A stretch of DNA of 64,000 nt. Origin: Salinimonas iocasae (lineage in GTDB: Bacteria; Pseudomonadota; Gammaproteobacteria; Enterobacterales; Alteromonadaceae). The stretch spans positions 2,062,001 through 2,126,000 of the forward strand of contig NZ_CP039852.1 in NCBI RefSeq assembly GCF_006228385.1. The letters run 5' to 3'. Position 1 is the first letter of the stretch. Every line of letters starts with the position of its first letter. A program made the translations under genes and the position numbers. The notes beneath the pieces were generated by a model, which saw only the letters and a list, made by a program, of their open reading frames with translations, did no database searches and had not been told where the DNA came from. Shown one piece after another: positions 47,781 to 56,687 of this stretch.

Positions 47781-49022
47781 TTACATCGCGTCCAGGGCCT
47801 GACTAAAGTCGGCAATGATGTCATCGATATCCTCAATACCCACCGAGATGCGAATCATGGTGTCGGAAATTCCCATCTTCTGACGTTCCTGTTCACCACT
47901 TTCAAAGAATATGGTAGATGCCACGGGTAACGCGAGTGTGCGGTTATCACCTAAGTGGGTTGCACAGATAACCAGCTGTAGTTGATTCAAAAATGCTATA
48001 GGGTCGATATCTTCAGCCAAATCGATACTTAATATCGCGCCATAACCGGACAACATCTGTTCACGCGCGATAAAATGCTGTGGATGATCAGCCAGCCCCG
48101 GATAATAAACATTTGAGACCTTAGGGTGATTATCCAAAAATGTTGCAAGATGTTTGGCATTGTCGCAACTACGCGGAATCCTCAGCCCCATTGTTTCCAT
48201 ACCTACAGCCAGTTTATGCGCTGCCTCAGGAGCCAGTGTTGCGCCCAGGTCGCGCAAGCCTTTTTTCTTAATTTGCGTCAGCCCCCACTGTGCGGTATCC
48301 GCCACCCGATAGGCTGGCTTTATATTTTCAAAGGTCTGCCAGTCGTAAAGGCCGGTATCCACAACAGCGCCCCCCAGCGCATTGCCATGCCCCCCAACGT
48401 ATTTTGTCAACGAACATACGATCAGGCTTACTCCGGCATCTTTAGCCAGAAAAACCGGAGGTGGTGTCATCGTATTATCGACAATCAGCATGATGCCGCG
48501 CTCATCACAATATCGGCCTATTGCCTGAATATCGGCCACCTGTGTAACCGGATTCGCTACGGTTTCGGTAAATACCGCCCGGGTATTAGGCTGATAGGCT
48601 TCCTTAATATCCTGCAAACTGGTGACATCGACAAAGCTGATTTGAATACCCATATCGGCAAGTGTATTCATCAGGCTGCGCGTATTACCGAACAGGTACT
48701 GGCTGACAATAAGATGGTCACCGTGCTTAAAAAGCGCCAGAAAGGTGCTGCTCAAAGCGGCCATACCTGTAGCGAAACAGACGGCACCGTTCCCCTGCTC
48801 AAGCGCATTAACCTGATTTGCCAGGGCAACCACTGAGCCGGACGAGGAGCGAGAATAAACGTGTCCTGCTTTTTTGCCCTGGAACACATCTACAATGTCC
48901 TGCGCATTTTTATATTCAAATAAAACAGAGTTCGTAGATGGTGTGTGCACTGCCCCGTCTTCAGGTGTATTGTACTGCCGATCAGCGTGAACCTGTGTGG
49001 TAGTGAAGCCTGATTTTGTCAC
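47781..49022 (-). CDS. Cystathionine gamma-synthase family PLP enzyme
   Basis: 413 residues from the GTG at 49022, chosen because AGGAG lies 8 nt upstream and the protein then begins TKSGFTTTQVHADRQ as in the family; an ATG 24 codons upstream is less likely. The PLP lysine is K207 in SLTKYVGGHG; CFATGMAALSS, YLFGNTRSLM and IVDNTMTPP are conserved. Fold type I enzymes of this group act on O-acyl-homoserine, cystathionine or methionine-like substrates. No met genes adjoin it, so the exact reaction (sulfhydrylase, synthase or lyase) is open. Confidence 0.87.
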   Translation of the reverse strand: MTKSGFTTTQVHADRQYNTPEDGAVHTPSTNSVLFEYKNAQDIVDVFQGKKAGHVYSRSSSGSVVALANQVNALEQGNGAVCFATGMAALSSTFLALFKHGDHLIVSQYLFGNTRSLMNTLADMGIQISFVDVTSLQDIKEAYQPNTRAVFTETVANPVTQVADIQAIGRYCDERGIMLIVDNTMTPPPVFLAKDAGVSLIVCSLTKYVGGHGNALGGAVVDTGLYDWQTFENIKPAYRVADTAQWGLTQIKKKGLRDLGATLAPEAAHKLAVGMETMGLRIPRSCDNAKHLATFLDNHPKVSNVYYPGLADHPQHFIAREQMLSGYGAILSIDLAEDIDPIAFLNQLQLVICATHLGDNRTLALPVASTIFFESGEQERQKMGISDTMIRISVGIEDIDDIIADFSQALDAM

Positions 49023-49215
49023 GAAGCCATCTCCTGAATATTTCCTCAATGAGTACCCGGGGCCTGGGTTATTGTGAATAAAGCTATTGTGCACTTTATT
49101 CGACGACCATGCCCGGCAATATGTTTTATTAGTTCCTTTCAGCCAAATGATCTAACGTATGCGCTTACTTATATAAGGAAGACACTCTTAAGGCTTAGAG
49201 GAGAAGTAGTGCCGT

Positions 49216-49983
49216 ATGTGTATCTTATTCATAGCCAGGGATCAACGAAAAGATTTCCCTTTGATCATTGCAGCCAATCGCGATGAGTTTCATGCCCGGC
49301 CTGCCAAGGCATCTCACATATGGTCATCTCATCCCCCCATCTTTGCAGGCAAAGATTTAAAAGCCGGTGGTACCTGGATGGGCGTTACGCGAAGCGGCCG
49401 TATCGCGGCCCTGACGAATATTCGCCAGCCGGGAAAAGAACGCCAGGATGCAAAAACCCGTGGTGAGCTGGTGGTAGATTATCTGACCAGTAGAAGCAGT
49501 GACCTGCAATTTCAGACTGCCTTGAAGAAGCGTCGCGAGAAATACAACGGTTTTAATCTGTTACACGGAACCTGGCGGGATCTGCAAGTCTACAATAATG
49601 AAACTGACGGGCTTTCTTCTGTAGACCCCGGCATACACGGGCTTTCTAATGGTGCGCTCAATGACCCGTGGCCTAAAGTGTCACGCGGTGTCAGTGCCTT
49701 ATCACAGTATTGCTCACAAAGTGACAGGCTTAGCGAAGATGCACTTTTTTCCCTGCTTAAAGATAATACTGAGGCGCCTGATAGCGCATTGCCCGATACA
49801 GGCGTATCCAAAGAATGGGAAAAACGTTTATCGCCCATCTTCATACAGTCTGAGGAATATGGCACCCGAGCGTCAACTCTGATTCTTGTAAACCGTAATG
49901 GTAATGCAAGCTGGAGTGAACGAACCTACAATAATCAGGGCCGCGTTATTGATCAGGTCACCGCGCATTTTCAGTTTGTCTGA
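49216..49983 (+). CDS. NRDE-family (TANGO2-like) protein
   Basis: 255 residues. Begins MCILFIARD with Cys2 conserved, and contains the family-defining NRDE at 21-24 in AANRDEFHARP, plus GGTWMGVTRSGRIAALTNIR and the LSNGALNDPWPKV segment. Resembles N-terminal-nucleophile amidohydrolases; eukaryotic TANGO2 is linked to heme or lipid handling, but the bacterial function is unresolved. GAGGAG lies about 12 nt upstream. The 193-bp interval before it is a divergent promoter region with the PLP enzyme. Confidence 0.88.
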   Translation: MCILFIARDQRKDFPLIIAANRDEFHARPAKASHIWSSHPPIFAGKDLKAGGTWMGVTRSGRIAALTNIRQPGKERQDAKTRGELVVDYLTSRSSDLQFQTALKKRREKYNGFNLLHGTWRDLQVYNNETDGLSSVDPGIHGLSNGALNDPWPKVSRGVSALSQYCSQSDRLSEDALFSLLKDNTEAPDSALPDTGVSKEWEKRLSPIFIQSEEYGTRASTLILVNRNGNASWSERTYNNQGRVIDQVTAHFQFV

Positions 49984-50099
49984 TCTGATGTTGTTTACAG
50001 CATTCTGGCTGTAAAAAAACAGTGACAACACTCGTATTTTCTAACATCAGTGGCATAATGCTGAACTCGCTTATCAATCACGCAACGTGAGGACTTATT

Positions 50100-51290
50100 G
50101 TGTTTGAAGTACTACCTTATCTGGAACCCGATCCTATCCTGGGATTGTCTGCTGCTTATAAAGAAGATTCTAATGCTGCTAAAATTGACCTCGGCGTAGG
50201 CGTTTATAAAGATGAACATGGTAATACGCCTATCATGACGTCAGTAGCCAAAGCACAGAAAATTCTGCTGGAAAGAGAGAACACAAAAAGTTACATCACA
50301 CCGCAGGGTCACCAGGGCTACATCGACAACATGCTTTCCCTGCTTTTAGGCGAGAAAAGCCCGGTACTGATGGCCGACCGCGTTGCTGGCGTTCAGGCGC
50401 CCGGTGGTTGCGGCGCTTTACGGATCCTGGCTGAACTTATTGCCCGCAGTAATGAACAAGCGCGCGTGTTTGTCAGTGACCCTACCTGGGCCAATCATAT
50501 TCCGCTGATGAGCTCTGCCGGTCTGCAGCTGGAAACCTACCCGTACTTTGACAAAGAAAAAGCGGGTATTCGCTTTGATGCGATGGTAGACACACTGAAA
50601 ACGGCCGGAAAAGGCGATATCGTATTACTCCACGGATGCTGCCATAACCCGACTGGTGCTGACTTAACGAATGAGCAGTGGGATGTCGTACTGGAGCTTG
50701 CACAAGAGCGTGGTTTTACCCCGTTTATTGATGTAGCTTACCTTGGTTTTGGCGATGGCCTGGATGAGGATGCCTACGGCATACGGTTGTTGGCAGAAAA
50801 TCTGCCAGAGGTAGTTATTGCCGCCTCTTGCAGTAAAAACTTTGGTTTGTACCGTGAGCGTGTTGGTCTGGCGGCCATTATCACCGAAGACGCTAAGACA
50901 CGTGATATCGTGCAGGGGCAAATCCAGTCAGTGGCACGTGGCAGTTATTCTATGCCTCCCAGCTACGGTGGTGCGCTAGTCGATATTATTTTGTCTGACA
51001 CCAGCCTGAAAAAAGAGTGGATGAGTGAAGTAAACAGCATCCGTAACAGGATGCAAAGTCTGCGCACTATGCTGGTAGATAAACTGGAAGAAAACGGCGC
51101 GCAGCAGGACTTCAGCTTTTTGAATACACAAAAAGGGATGTTTTCATTTTTATGTATCACCCCTGAGCAAGTACGTGAAATGCGTGACAAGCACAGCGTA
51201 TACTTTGTTGGTTCCAGCCGCATAAATGTGGCCGGTATCAACCAACAAAATGTTGATACGCTGGCGCGCGCTTTGGTATCTGTTCTTTAA
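50100..51290 (+). CDS. Aspartate/aromatic amino acid aminotransferase (AspC/TyrB family)
   Basis: 396 residues from a GTG with GAGG 7 nt upstream. Class I aminotransferase; PLP lysine K246 in SCSKNFGLYRERVG, NPTG-type loop CCHNPTGADLT (about 181-191), GVGVYKD near 32-38, and the C-terminal SRINVAG with the dicarboxylate-binding Arg. It transfers amino groups between glutamate and oxaloacetate or aromatic oxoacids. AspC and TyrB cannot be separated by eye. Single gene with a hairpin after it. Confidence 0.93.
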   Translation: MFEVLPYLEPDPILGLSAAYKEDSNAAKIDLGVGVYKDEHGNTPIMTSVAKAQKILLERENTKSYITPQGHQGYIDNMLSLLLGEKSPVLMADRVAGVQAPGGCGALRILAELIARSNEQARVFVSDPTWANHIPLMSSAGLQLETYPYFDKEKAGIRFDAMVDTLKTAGKGDIVLLHGCCHNPTGADLTNEQWDVVLELAQERGFTPFIDVAYLGFGDGLDEDAYGIRLLAENLPEVVIAASCSKNFGLYRERVGLAAIITEDAKTRDIVQGQIQSVARGSYSMPPSYGGALVDIILSDTSLKKEWMSEVNSIRNRMQSLRTMLVDKLEENGAQQDFSFLNTQKGMFSFLCITPEQVREMRDKHSVYFVGSSRINVAGINQQNVDTLARALVSVL

Positions 51291-51296
51291 TAAGCG

Positions 51297-51327
51297 AACC
51301 GCCAGCGCTGAATAAGCGCTGGCGGTT
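51297..51327. terminator. Hairpin between the aminotransferase and a convergent lipoprotein gene
   Basis: A perfect 13-bp stem, AACCGCCAGCGCT (51297-51309) and AGCGCTGGCGGTT (51315-51327), with a 5-nt loop. The stem is strong, the flanking T-tract short. Confidence 0.75.
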
Positions 51328-51333
51328 TATGTC

Positions 51334-51624
51334 CTACCTTGCGCTCAGACAACTTGTTTTCATAGCTTCGTTGGCTCTTTCTGCTGCGTCATCGTCTTTG
51401 TTCTTTTTCGCTTTTAGATAAGCTATCTTGGCCTCTTCACATTGCTGTTTTTGTTCAGCTTGTGAGATCGTGCTCTGATCTTTACTATACTGACGCATGC
51501 CCTCAGCGCCGATATTACTGTTTCTGTCTTCCGGTTTTCTGTCTTCTTGATAAGCGACAGACTGCGAAGAACCGCAAGCTATCATCGATCCGATGAGCGT
51601 TAACACAGCAAAAATACGAAGCAT
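51334..51624 (-). CDS. Small lipoprotein of unknown function
   Basis: 96 residues. Lipobox SMIAC with Cys17, then a polar, low-complexity mature part with QAEQKQQCEEAKIAYLKAKKNKDDDAAERANEAMKTSC, a likely single helical hairpin with two cysteines that could form a disulfide. AGGAACC site before the ATG. I do not recognise the family. Its position is convergent with the aminotransferase. Confidence 0.75.
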   Translation of the reverse strand: MLRIFAVLTLIGSMIACGSSQSVAYQEDRKPEDRNSNIGAEGMRQYSKDQSTISQAEQKQQCEEAKIAYLKAKKNKDDDAAERANEAMKTSCLSAR

Positions 51625-51702
51625 AAGCTGGTTCCTTTAAGATTAGTCAGGTGTTCTGCTTTTCCAAATAAGCCGGCCACATATAAACAATAATATCAGT
51701 GG

Positions 51703-52101
51703 TTACCGTACCGGTCTTGCCTTTCTGCTGCCAGTCGCATTTCCTGCTTGGCTGAATACACGAAGCTGAATAATATTACCATCGCAGTCAGTGATATTAG
51801 TTACACTGAAAAAAGGGTTAGCCCACTGCCCTTCCAGCGACAGCCCGCCAAGTGACTGTGCAAGCTCATGGGCATCAGCATGACTATCTACTGTAGTAAA
51901 CAGCTTAACCACGTTGCACCGGGTCTCAGGTAGTGGCTTAGGCGGTTCATGAATGACAATACTCAATCCGTCTGCGTACAGACTGTACATTTGCTCGGAG
52001 GATTTAAGTACCTGCATGTTGAACATTCTGGTGTAAAACAATGCCAACTTATCTATATCATCAGAATAGACAATGACACCATGTTTAGCAGGCTGATGCA
52101 T
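51703..52101 (-). CDS. VOC-superfamily (glyoxalase/bleomycin-resistance-like) protein
   Basis: 132 residues, one VOC beta-alpha-beta-beta-beta pair. Begins with HGVIVYSDDIDKLALFYTRMF, has VVKLFTTVDSHADAHELAQSLGG in the middle and ends FFSVTNITDCDGNIIQLRVFS, the usual metal-ligand strand with DGNxIQL. Catalytic or binding role unknown. It follows the DUF3224 gene by 8 nt, so the two are probably one operon. Confidence 0.8.
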   Translation of the reverse strand: MHQPAKHGVIVYSDDIDKLALFYTRMFNMQVLKSSEQMYSLYADGLSIVIHEPPKPLPETRCNVVKLFTTVDSHADAHELAQSLGGLSLEGQWANPFFSVTNITDCDGNIIQLRVFSQAGNATGSRKARPVR

Positions 52102-52109
52102 AGCGATCC

Positions 52110-52490
52110 TTATAGCGTATATTCAAAGATGTAAGTATGACTGTTTTCATCCTGGTTGATTTGCATCGACCCGGCCAGTGACGATAACTCTCCGGAACCG
52201 GAACCCTCGATAACACTTATGCTGAGCTCTCTGGCCTCGCTGGTCATCTTGCCCTGATGAAGCAAGGTAAAGCCACCTGATTTTCCGTCCAGCTTGCCTT
52301 CAAACTCTTCTATAGCGCAGTAAACCGAAGTCCCACCGTCTATCTGTTTGCTCAACATCTGCCCTTTACCGGTGCCCTGCAGCTCGCCTTCATAATCTTT
52401 CTCAATGACCATCCGCCCTGCCCCAATGGCATCCTGCTGAGGCAGTATATTCACCGCAAACTGGCCTGTGGCCTTTAATGTCATACTCAT
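52110..52490 (-). CDS. DUF3224 family protein
   Basis: 126 residues. The sequence (GAGRMVIEKDYEGELQGTGKGQML and the EGSGSGELSSLAGSM turn) matches the small beta-barrel DUF3224 family, related to allene-oxide-cyclase-like barrels. No known enzymatic function. AGGA lies 9 nt before the ATG. First gene of a probable pair with the VOC protein. Confidence 0.8.
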   Translation of the reverse strand: MSMTLKATGQFAVNILPQQDAIGAGRMVIEKDYEGELQGTGKGQMLSKQIDGGTSVYCAIEEFEGKLDGKSGGFTLLHQGKMTSEARELSISVIEGSGSGELSSLAGSMQINQDENSHTYIFEYTL

Positions 52491-52554
52491 CTGTTATATT
52501 CCTTTAAACTTAAAATTTTCCATCCCGGAAAGTAATCACTACCGTTATGATAAA

Positions 52555-53049
52555 TTATAACCATTTGTACATCACAAGTGCATCTATTAACCCCAAACGC
52601 GGGTGCTGAAATGCATCTGGAAGACGGGCCTGAATTGAAAAACCCAATTTTTCCCATAAACGGATTGCTCCGGTATTGCTGGAAGCTACAAAATTAAATT
52701 GCATAGCCCGATACCCAAGGCTTTTCGCGATTTTCTGTGAATGCTCACACATTGATGAGGCCAGCCCCTGGCCCCGATAATCAGCATCCACCATATACCC
52801 ACAGTTACAAACATGATTACCAGGACCAGCGTGATTTGTTTTCAGATAATAAGTCCCTGCTATCTGGTTGCCTGTTAATGCTACAAACGATTTTTCAGAC
52901 AGCTCACACCAAAGCTTTCTGGCAGCACCTTTGCTGATTTCAGGATCGATTCCGTAAGTATCAGCGCGTTTAACTATATCCTGAAAAAAAGGCCATACAG
53001 CTTGCCAATCCTGTTCCGTCGCTTCACGAATTGTCAGAGGTGTTGTCAT
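52555..53049 (-). CDS. GNAT-family N-acetyltransferase
   Basis: 164 residues. Typical GNAT order: an N-terminal TIREATEQDWQAVW, the strand CNCGYMVDADYRGQGLASSM with the acetyl-CoA-binding R-G-Q-G-L-A (about 92-97), and FVASSNTGAIRLWEKLGF near the C-terminus. Substrate unknown; the relatives include ribosomal-protein and small-molecule acetyltransferases. Confidence 0.88.
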   Translation of the reverse strand: MTTPLTIREATEQDWQAVWPFFQDIVKRADTYGIDPEISKGAARKLWCELSEKSFVALTGNQIAGTYYLKTNHAGPGNHVCNCGYMVDADYRGQGLASSMCEHSQKIAKSLGYRAMQFNFVASSNTGAIRLWEKLGFSIQARLPDAFQHPRLGLIDALVMYKWL

Positions 53050-53135
53050 CTGTGCACTTTCACCTTTTTATGACTACAGCGTTTTAATTTCACAAGAAGG
53101 TATACCTGATAACTGTGATGAAATACCGGCATTGC

Positions 53136-53474
53136 TTAGCGAGTGCTTGTGGATCGGGGTTTCACGTAATTTAAAAGCTCAGATTTTAAATACGCTTTAA
53201 TTATGGATTGCTCGCAGCGTCTGCCGAAAAGCAGTGCACCGTAAAGCACTGAAAGCAGAATTGCCCAACGAATAGCGCCATGTAAGCTGAATACGCCGGC
53301 ATAAAATAGCGCGGTATATGCAGGGATTAGTACGATGGCTATACAACACACTTTAATGCATTCAAGCAAAACAGCAGTAGCAGGAGAAATCCTTTCAATC
53401 AGACTATCTACATCATCAAACGATATATGGTGTGATTCCGGAAAGGTCCGCTTAAACCAATAGGCATAGTCCAT
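53136..53474 (-). CDS. Small membrane protein of unknown function
   Basis: 112 residues from the ATG at 53474, which has AGGAGG 4 nt upstream; a longer reading to 53516 has no ribosome site. The N-terminal 35 residues are soluble and acidic/basic mixed (WFKRTFPESHHISFDDVDSL), followed by two hydrophobic helices (about 41-61 and 66-87) and a basic C-terminus. No family recognised. The 266-bp interval downstream of the isochorismatase-like gene and upstream of this one holds only the terminator listed next. Confidence 0.65.
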   Translation of the reverse strand: MDYAYWFKRTFPESHHISFDDVDSLIERISPATAVLLECIKVCCIAIVLIPAYTALFYAGVFSLHGAIRWAILLSVLYGALLFGRRCEQSIIKAYLKSELLNYVKPRSTSTR

Positions 53475-53618
53475 TTTACCTCCTAAAAAGAGTACCGCGC
53501 TTCTAATCACGTACATTGCGCAAGAAAGTTGTTCGAGTACAATGACAGGCTCATAAAGAGTCGTTCGCCTGCCGGTTCTGTTTATCAGTAATGTGCTAAA
53601 ACCGTTGCTGTTCAGACT

Positions 53619-53646
53619 AAAAAACGGCGCTTTTTCTCCGGCGCCG
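53619..53646 (-). terminator. Terminator downstream of the isochorismatase-like gene
   Basis: CGGCGC (53625-53630) and GCGCCG (53641-53646) with a 10-nt loop; on the minus strand the stem is followed by six T (A-run at 53619-53624). It lies about 95 bp after the stop at 53741. Confidence 0.75.
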
Positions 53647-53740
53647 CGCTTGTCATCATGCTACTGAATGTCAGACATCTCATAATAAATAGTGAAAAAG
53701 TCCCGAGCTGGTTCACAGGTATGTCTTATCTCTACTTTTT

Positions 53741-54280
53741 CTATTTGATAAGCGAAAGAATTTCGCCGAAACAGGGGTGTTTGCTGTTGCCCATTAATTG
53801 GTAAAGGCACATCTCAACGCTAGTGATAAAAGCACCTGCATCCCGCAAGTTAGCCAAAGCTAAATGCTTATTGTCAGCAGTTCTGGAAGATATGGCATCA
53901 CTAACAGGCAGCACAGTATAGCCAAGGTCAAGTAAAGCGAGGGACGTCTGGTAAACACAAATATGGGCCTCTATACCACATATCAGCCACTGCCTCTTAC
54001 CTGTATGCTCAATAGCCTTTAAAAATTGCTCATTCTGACATGCATCAAACGTATTCTTTGTAATTAATGCATCAGGTTCTATTAATGACTGTAAACTGGG
54101 TGCGGTAGGGCCTAACTTTTCCGGTGCTTGCTCAAGCCATAGTGTGGGCAGAGATAACAAACCAGCAGCCCTGATTAGTTGCTCGCACCTGACCAGAAAT
54201 ACGTCACTCTGATAGACCGTTTGCGCAAGTTTTCCCTGGATGTCAATGACGATAAGCCCGGTATTTTTTTCATCTAACAT
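53741..54280 (-). CDS. Isochorismatase-like cysteine hydrolase (YcaC type)
   Basis: 179 residues. The triad of the isochorismatase-like fold is visible: D13 in VIDIQGKL, K75 in ITKNTFDAC, and C108 in GIEAHICVYQTSL. LGPTAPSL and the VLPVSDAISSRT strand are typical of the YcaC subgroup, hydrolases of small amides with uncertain substrates. It stands alone between two small membrane-protein genes. Confidence 0.88.
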   Translation of the reverse strand: MLDEKNTGLIVIDIQGKLAQTVYQSDVFLVRCEQLIRAAGLLSLPTLWLEQAPEKLGPTAPSLQSLIEPDALITKNTFDACQNEQFLKAIEHTGKRQWLICGIEAHICVYQTSLALLDLGYTVLPVSDAISSRTADNKHLALANLRDAGAFITSVEMCLYQLMGNSKHPCFGEILSLIK

Positions 54281-54341
54281 CGGCGTATTTCCTGCAAAAG
54301 ACTACCTTGAATTTGTCTGTATAACGTAATGGTGCCGTACT

Positions 54342-54641
54342 TTAGCTTGTGCTGCCATCACGTTGATGATGAGTAACGGTAATACTGAAATTTGAATACC
54401 GTTTGGATAATAGTCTTTTGATGATCCATATATTCACTATCAATCCGATACACATACCTGCCAGTTGGGCTACTAGCGCATAGGATTCGCGCGGAATATC
54501 CGCGATTGCCATTACCACTCCAAATATAAAACTAAAAACAAAGACAATCGGAAAGATAAACACCAGTGTTCGCCATGTTAGGCTCCACCACACTCGTGCG
54601 GCCATGCCCCAGGTTATATCTGCGTTTTGAGTACGATCCAT
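54342..54641 (-). CDS. Small integral membrane protein of unknown function
   Basis: 99 residues with two hydrophobic helices (about 22-47 and 55-75), a Trp-rich first segment (TWGMAARVWWSLTWRTL) and a basic loop after the second helix. No family recognised. A 61-bp gap separates it from the downstream isochorismatase-like gene. AAGGA lies about 13 nt upstream of the ATG. Confidence 0.65.
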   Translation of the reverse strand: MDRTQNADITWGMAARVWWSLTWRTLVFIFPIVFVFSFIFGVVMAIADIPRESYALVAQLAGMCIGLIVNIWIIKRLLSKRYSNFSITVTHHQRDGSTS

Positions 54642-54740
54642 GTTATATATCCATTCCTTTATTGCGCTTATAACCCACTTTACGCGGTTTTGTACCTGAT
54701 CTGAAGAGACTTTTTCTGACGCCTGAGCAAATCAAATCGA

Positions 54741-54775
54741 AAAAAAGCCAGCACACTAATTTGTATGCTGGCTTT
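54741..54775 (-). terminator. Terminator of the curA-SDR operon
   Basis: AGCCAGCA (54746-54753) and TGCTGGCT (54766-54773), 12-nt loop; six A at 54741-54746 make the minus-strand T-tract. It lies about 40 bp after the SDR stop. Confidence 0.85.
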
Positions 54776-54812
54776 CTATATTCAAAGTTTAACTGTCAAC
54801 CCAGGCGTGAAA

Positions 54813-55583
54813 TTACGCGAGCATGCCACCGTCTACGGTAAGCGTTGTGCCGGTTGTATAGCTGGATGCATCTGAAACCAGATATAACACTGCACCGGCC
54901 ATCTCCTCTGGATCTGCCACCCGCCCTAATGGAATCTGGGTTAACGCGCCTTTGAGAATCTTTTCATTGCTGGTCAGCGCAGAGGCAAACTTAGTATCCG
55001 TTAATCCTGGCAATAACGCATTAACGCGAATATTTAGCGGCCCGCACTCTTTGGCAAAAGAGCGAGTCATACTGATTACTGCCGCTTTAGTTATTGAGTA
55101 AATACCTTGCATATCGCCGGGGACTACGCCATTCACAGATGCGGTATTGAGAATAACGCCGCCTCCCTGCTCTTTCATCATTCTGCCGGCAGCAACTGAC
55201 ATGAAAAAGTAGCCTCTGATATTTACATCAACCGTCTTCTGATAGGCACCGGGATCGGTATCCAGAATATGTCCGAAATACGGGTTGGCCGCCGCGTTGT
55301 TAACCAGTATATCGAGCTTACCATGCTCATTTTTGATGGTCTCAAAGGCGCTCTCAATTTGCGACATTTCGCCAACATGACAAGCCAGTGCCGATGCACT
55401 ACCGCCAGCGTCTTTTATCGCCTGCACAACCTTTTCACAGCTTTCCTGTTTACGGCTGGAAACAATAACATGTGCCCCATAGGCAGCAAGCAATTGCGCG
55501 ATAGACTCTCCGATGCCGCGACTGGCACCAGTAACCAGCGCGACCTTATCCGATAGGTCAAAAAGGTTCTTTTTATCAGTCAT
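54813..55583 (-). CDS. Short-chain dehydrogenase/reductase
   Basis: 256 residues, classical SDR. TGASRGIG at 18-25, NNAA at 95-98, and the catalytic S149, Y162 and K166 (IYSITKAA). Its loop GHILDTDPGAYQKTVDVNIRGYF and the terminal TGTTLTVDGGML resemble the DHRS4/3-oxoacyl-reductase-like branch with NADP preference (ARG after the second strand, SSRK). Substrate not predictable. It overlaps curA by 8 nt, so the pair are co-translated and may catalyse successive reductions. Confidence 0.88.
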   Translation of the reverse strand: MTDKKNLFDLSDKVALVTGASRGIGESIAQLLAAYGAHVIVSSRKQESCEKVVQAIKDAGGSASALACHVGEMSQIESAFETIKNEHGKLDILVNNAAANPYFGHILDTDPGAYQKTVDVNIRGYFFMSVAAGRMMKEQGGGVILNTASVNGVVPGDMQGIYSITKAAVISMTRSFAKECGPLNIRVNALLPGLTDTKFASALTSNEKILKGALTQIPLGRVADPEEMAGAVLYLVSDASSYTTGTTLTVDGGMLA

Positions 55584-56580
55584 GCTCCACCTTCAATACC
55601 AGTTTGCCGAAGTTTTCGCCTTTGAACAGCATCATCAGTGTGTCGGGAAATGTTTCGATATCCGTTACGACATGCTCTTTCGCTTTTAACTTACCCTGTG
55701 CAATCCAGCCCGCCATTTCCTGTGCCGCCTCGCCGTAATGTTTGGCGTTATCAAAGACCACGATACCTTCCATACGAGCCCGGTTTACCAGCAGTGACAA
55801 ATAGTTTGAAGGCCCTTTTACCGCCGTCGTATTATTGTACTGACTGATAGCACCGCAGATAACAATGCGCGCGCGCAGATTGATGCATGTAAGTACCGTA
55901 TCCAGAATCTCTCCGCCCACATTGTCAAAATACACATCTACGCCATCCGGACATTGTGTTTTAAGACCCTTGCGAACATCTTCGTTTTTGTAGTCTACAG
56001 CCCCGTCAAACCCCAGTTCGTCGATAAGATACTGACATTTATCCTTGCCGCCAGCGATGCCGACCACGCGGCAGCCTTTAATTTTGGCAATTTGTCCGAC
56101 CACACTGCCTACAGCACCCGCAGCGCCGGAAACAACGACGGTTTCACCAGCTTCTGGTAAGCCGGTTTTAAGCAGTCCGAAGTACGCAGTCATGCCGGGC
56201 ATACCTAATACCCCGAGATAACGTTCAAGTGGCGCCAGTGAAGGGTCTACTTTGTGAACGCCTTTTGTATCGCAGACCGCTACGGACTGTACCCCAAAGC
56301 TACCGTAGACTTTATCGCCAACTGAAAACCCTTCGGCGTTGGATTCCAAAACCTCTCCAACAGCACCGGCGCGCATAACATCACCAATCTGAACAGGTTC
56401 GATGTAAGACTTCCCGTCATTCATCCAGCCGCGCATCGCCGGGTCCAGAGAGATATACTGCACTTTTACCTTGATCTGCCCCTGCGCCACGTCACCTGCA
56501 TCAACTTCCTGGTATTGCCAGTTTGCCTCTGTTGGCTCACCTTGCGGCCGTGATGCCAGTAACCATTGTTTGCTTTTCAT
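55576..56580 (-). CDS. curA: NADP-dependent MDR-type enone reductase (CurA/prostaglandin-reductase-like)
   Basis: 334 residues, zinc-free medium-chain reductase. It carries QWLLASRPQGEPT at the start, ISLDPAMRGWMND (about 44-56), GMPGMTAYFGLL, the nucleotide loop SGAAGAVGSVVGQIAK (about 148-163) and VDVYFDNVGGE. This family reduces the double bond of alpha,beta-unsaturated carbonyls, for example curcumin in E. coli CurA. First gene of a coupled pair with the SDR, divergent from a GlxA-like regulator and preceded by paired operator-like repeats. Confidence 0.9.
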   Translation of the reverse strand: MKSKQWLLASRPQGEPTEANWQYQEVDAGDVAQGQIKVKVQYISLDPAMRGWMNDGKSYIEPVQIGDVMRAGAVGEVLESNAEGFSVGDKVYGSFGVQSVAVCDTKGVHKVDPSLAPLERYLGVLGMPGMTAYFGLLKTGLPEAGETVVVSGAAGAVGSVVGQIAKIKGCRVVGIAGGKDKCQYLIDELGFDGAVDYKNEDVRKGLKTQCPDGVDVYFDNVGGEILDTVLTCINLRARIVICGAISQYNNTTAVKGPSNYLSLLVNRARMEGIVVFDNAKHYGEAAQEMAGWIAQGKLKAKEHVVTDIETFPDTLMMLFKGENFGKLVLKVEHD

Positions 56581-56606
56581 AATCTCTCCATAAGTGCGAA
56601 CACGTT

Positions 56607-56625
56607 AATAGGTTGTAGACCTATT
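56607..56625 (-). promoter_or_regulatory. Inverted repeat in the curA leader
   Basis: AATAGGT (56607-56613) and ACCTATT (56619-56625) with a 5-nt centre, 26 bp upstream of the curA ATG. Either a regulator site over the promoter or a small leader hairpin. Confidence 0.4.
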
Positions 56626-56652
56626 GTTACACAGGTCTGACCTTGCCTTTAC

Positions 56653-56687
56653 TGTCAAAAATGACACAATAATGGTCAAAAAAGACA
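56653..56687 (+). promoter_or_regulatory. Tandem 13-bp operator-like repeats, 21 bp apart
   Basis: GTCAAAAATGACA (56654-56666) and GTCAAAAAAGACA (56675-56687) differ at one base and start exactly 21 bp apart, two helical turns. The first, with its preceding T, is a perfect TGTCA-AAAA-TGACA inverted repeat. This is the architecture of AraC-type regulator sites. It lies 40 bp before the GlxA-like gene and 73 bp before curA, so it could control both. Confidence 0.6.

Noticed and set aside
48126..48836. Plus-strand open frame of 236 codons opposite the PLP enzyme
   Set aside because: Antisense shadow of a conserved gene; low-complexity Cys/His/Arg composition and no recognisable domain.
49994..50015. 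TTTACAG/CTGTAAA hairpin after the NRDE gene as its terminator
   Set aside because: On the plus strand it is followed by A rather than T residues and the stem is AT-rich and short, so it does not support a terminator for that gene.
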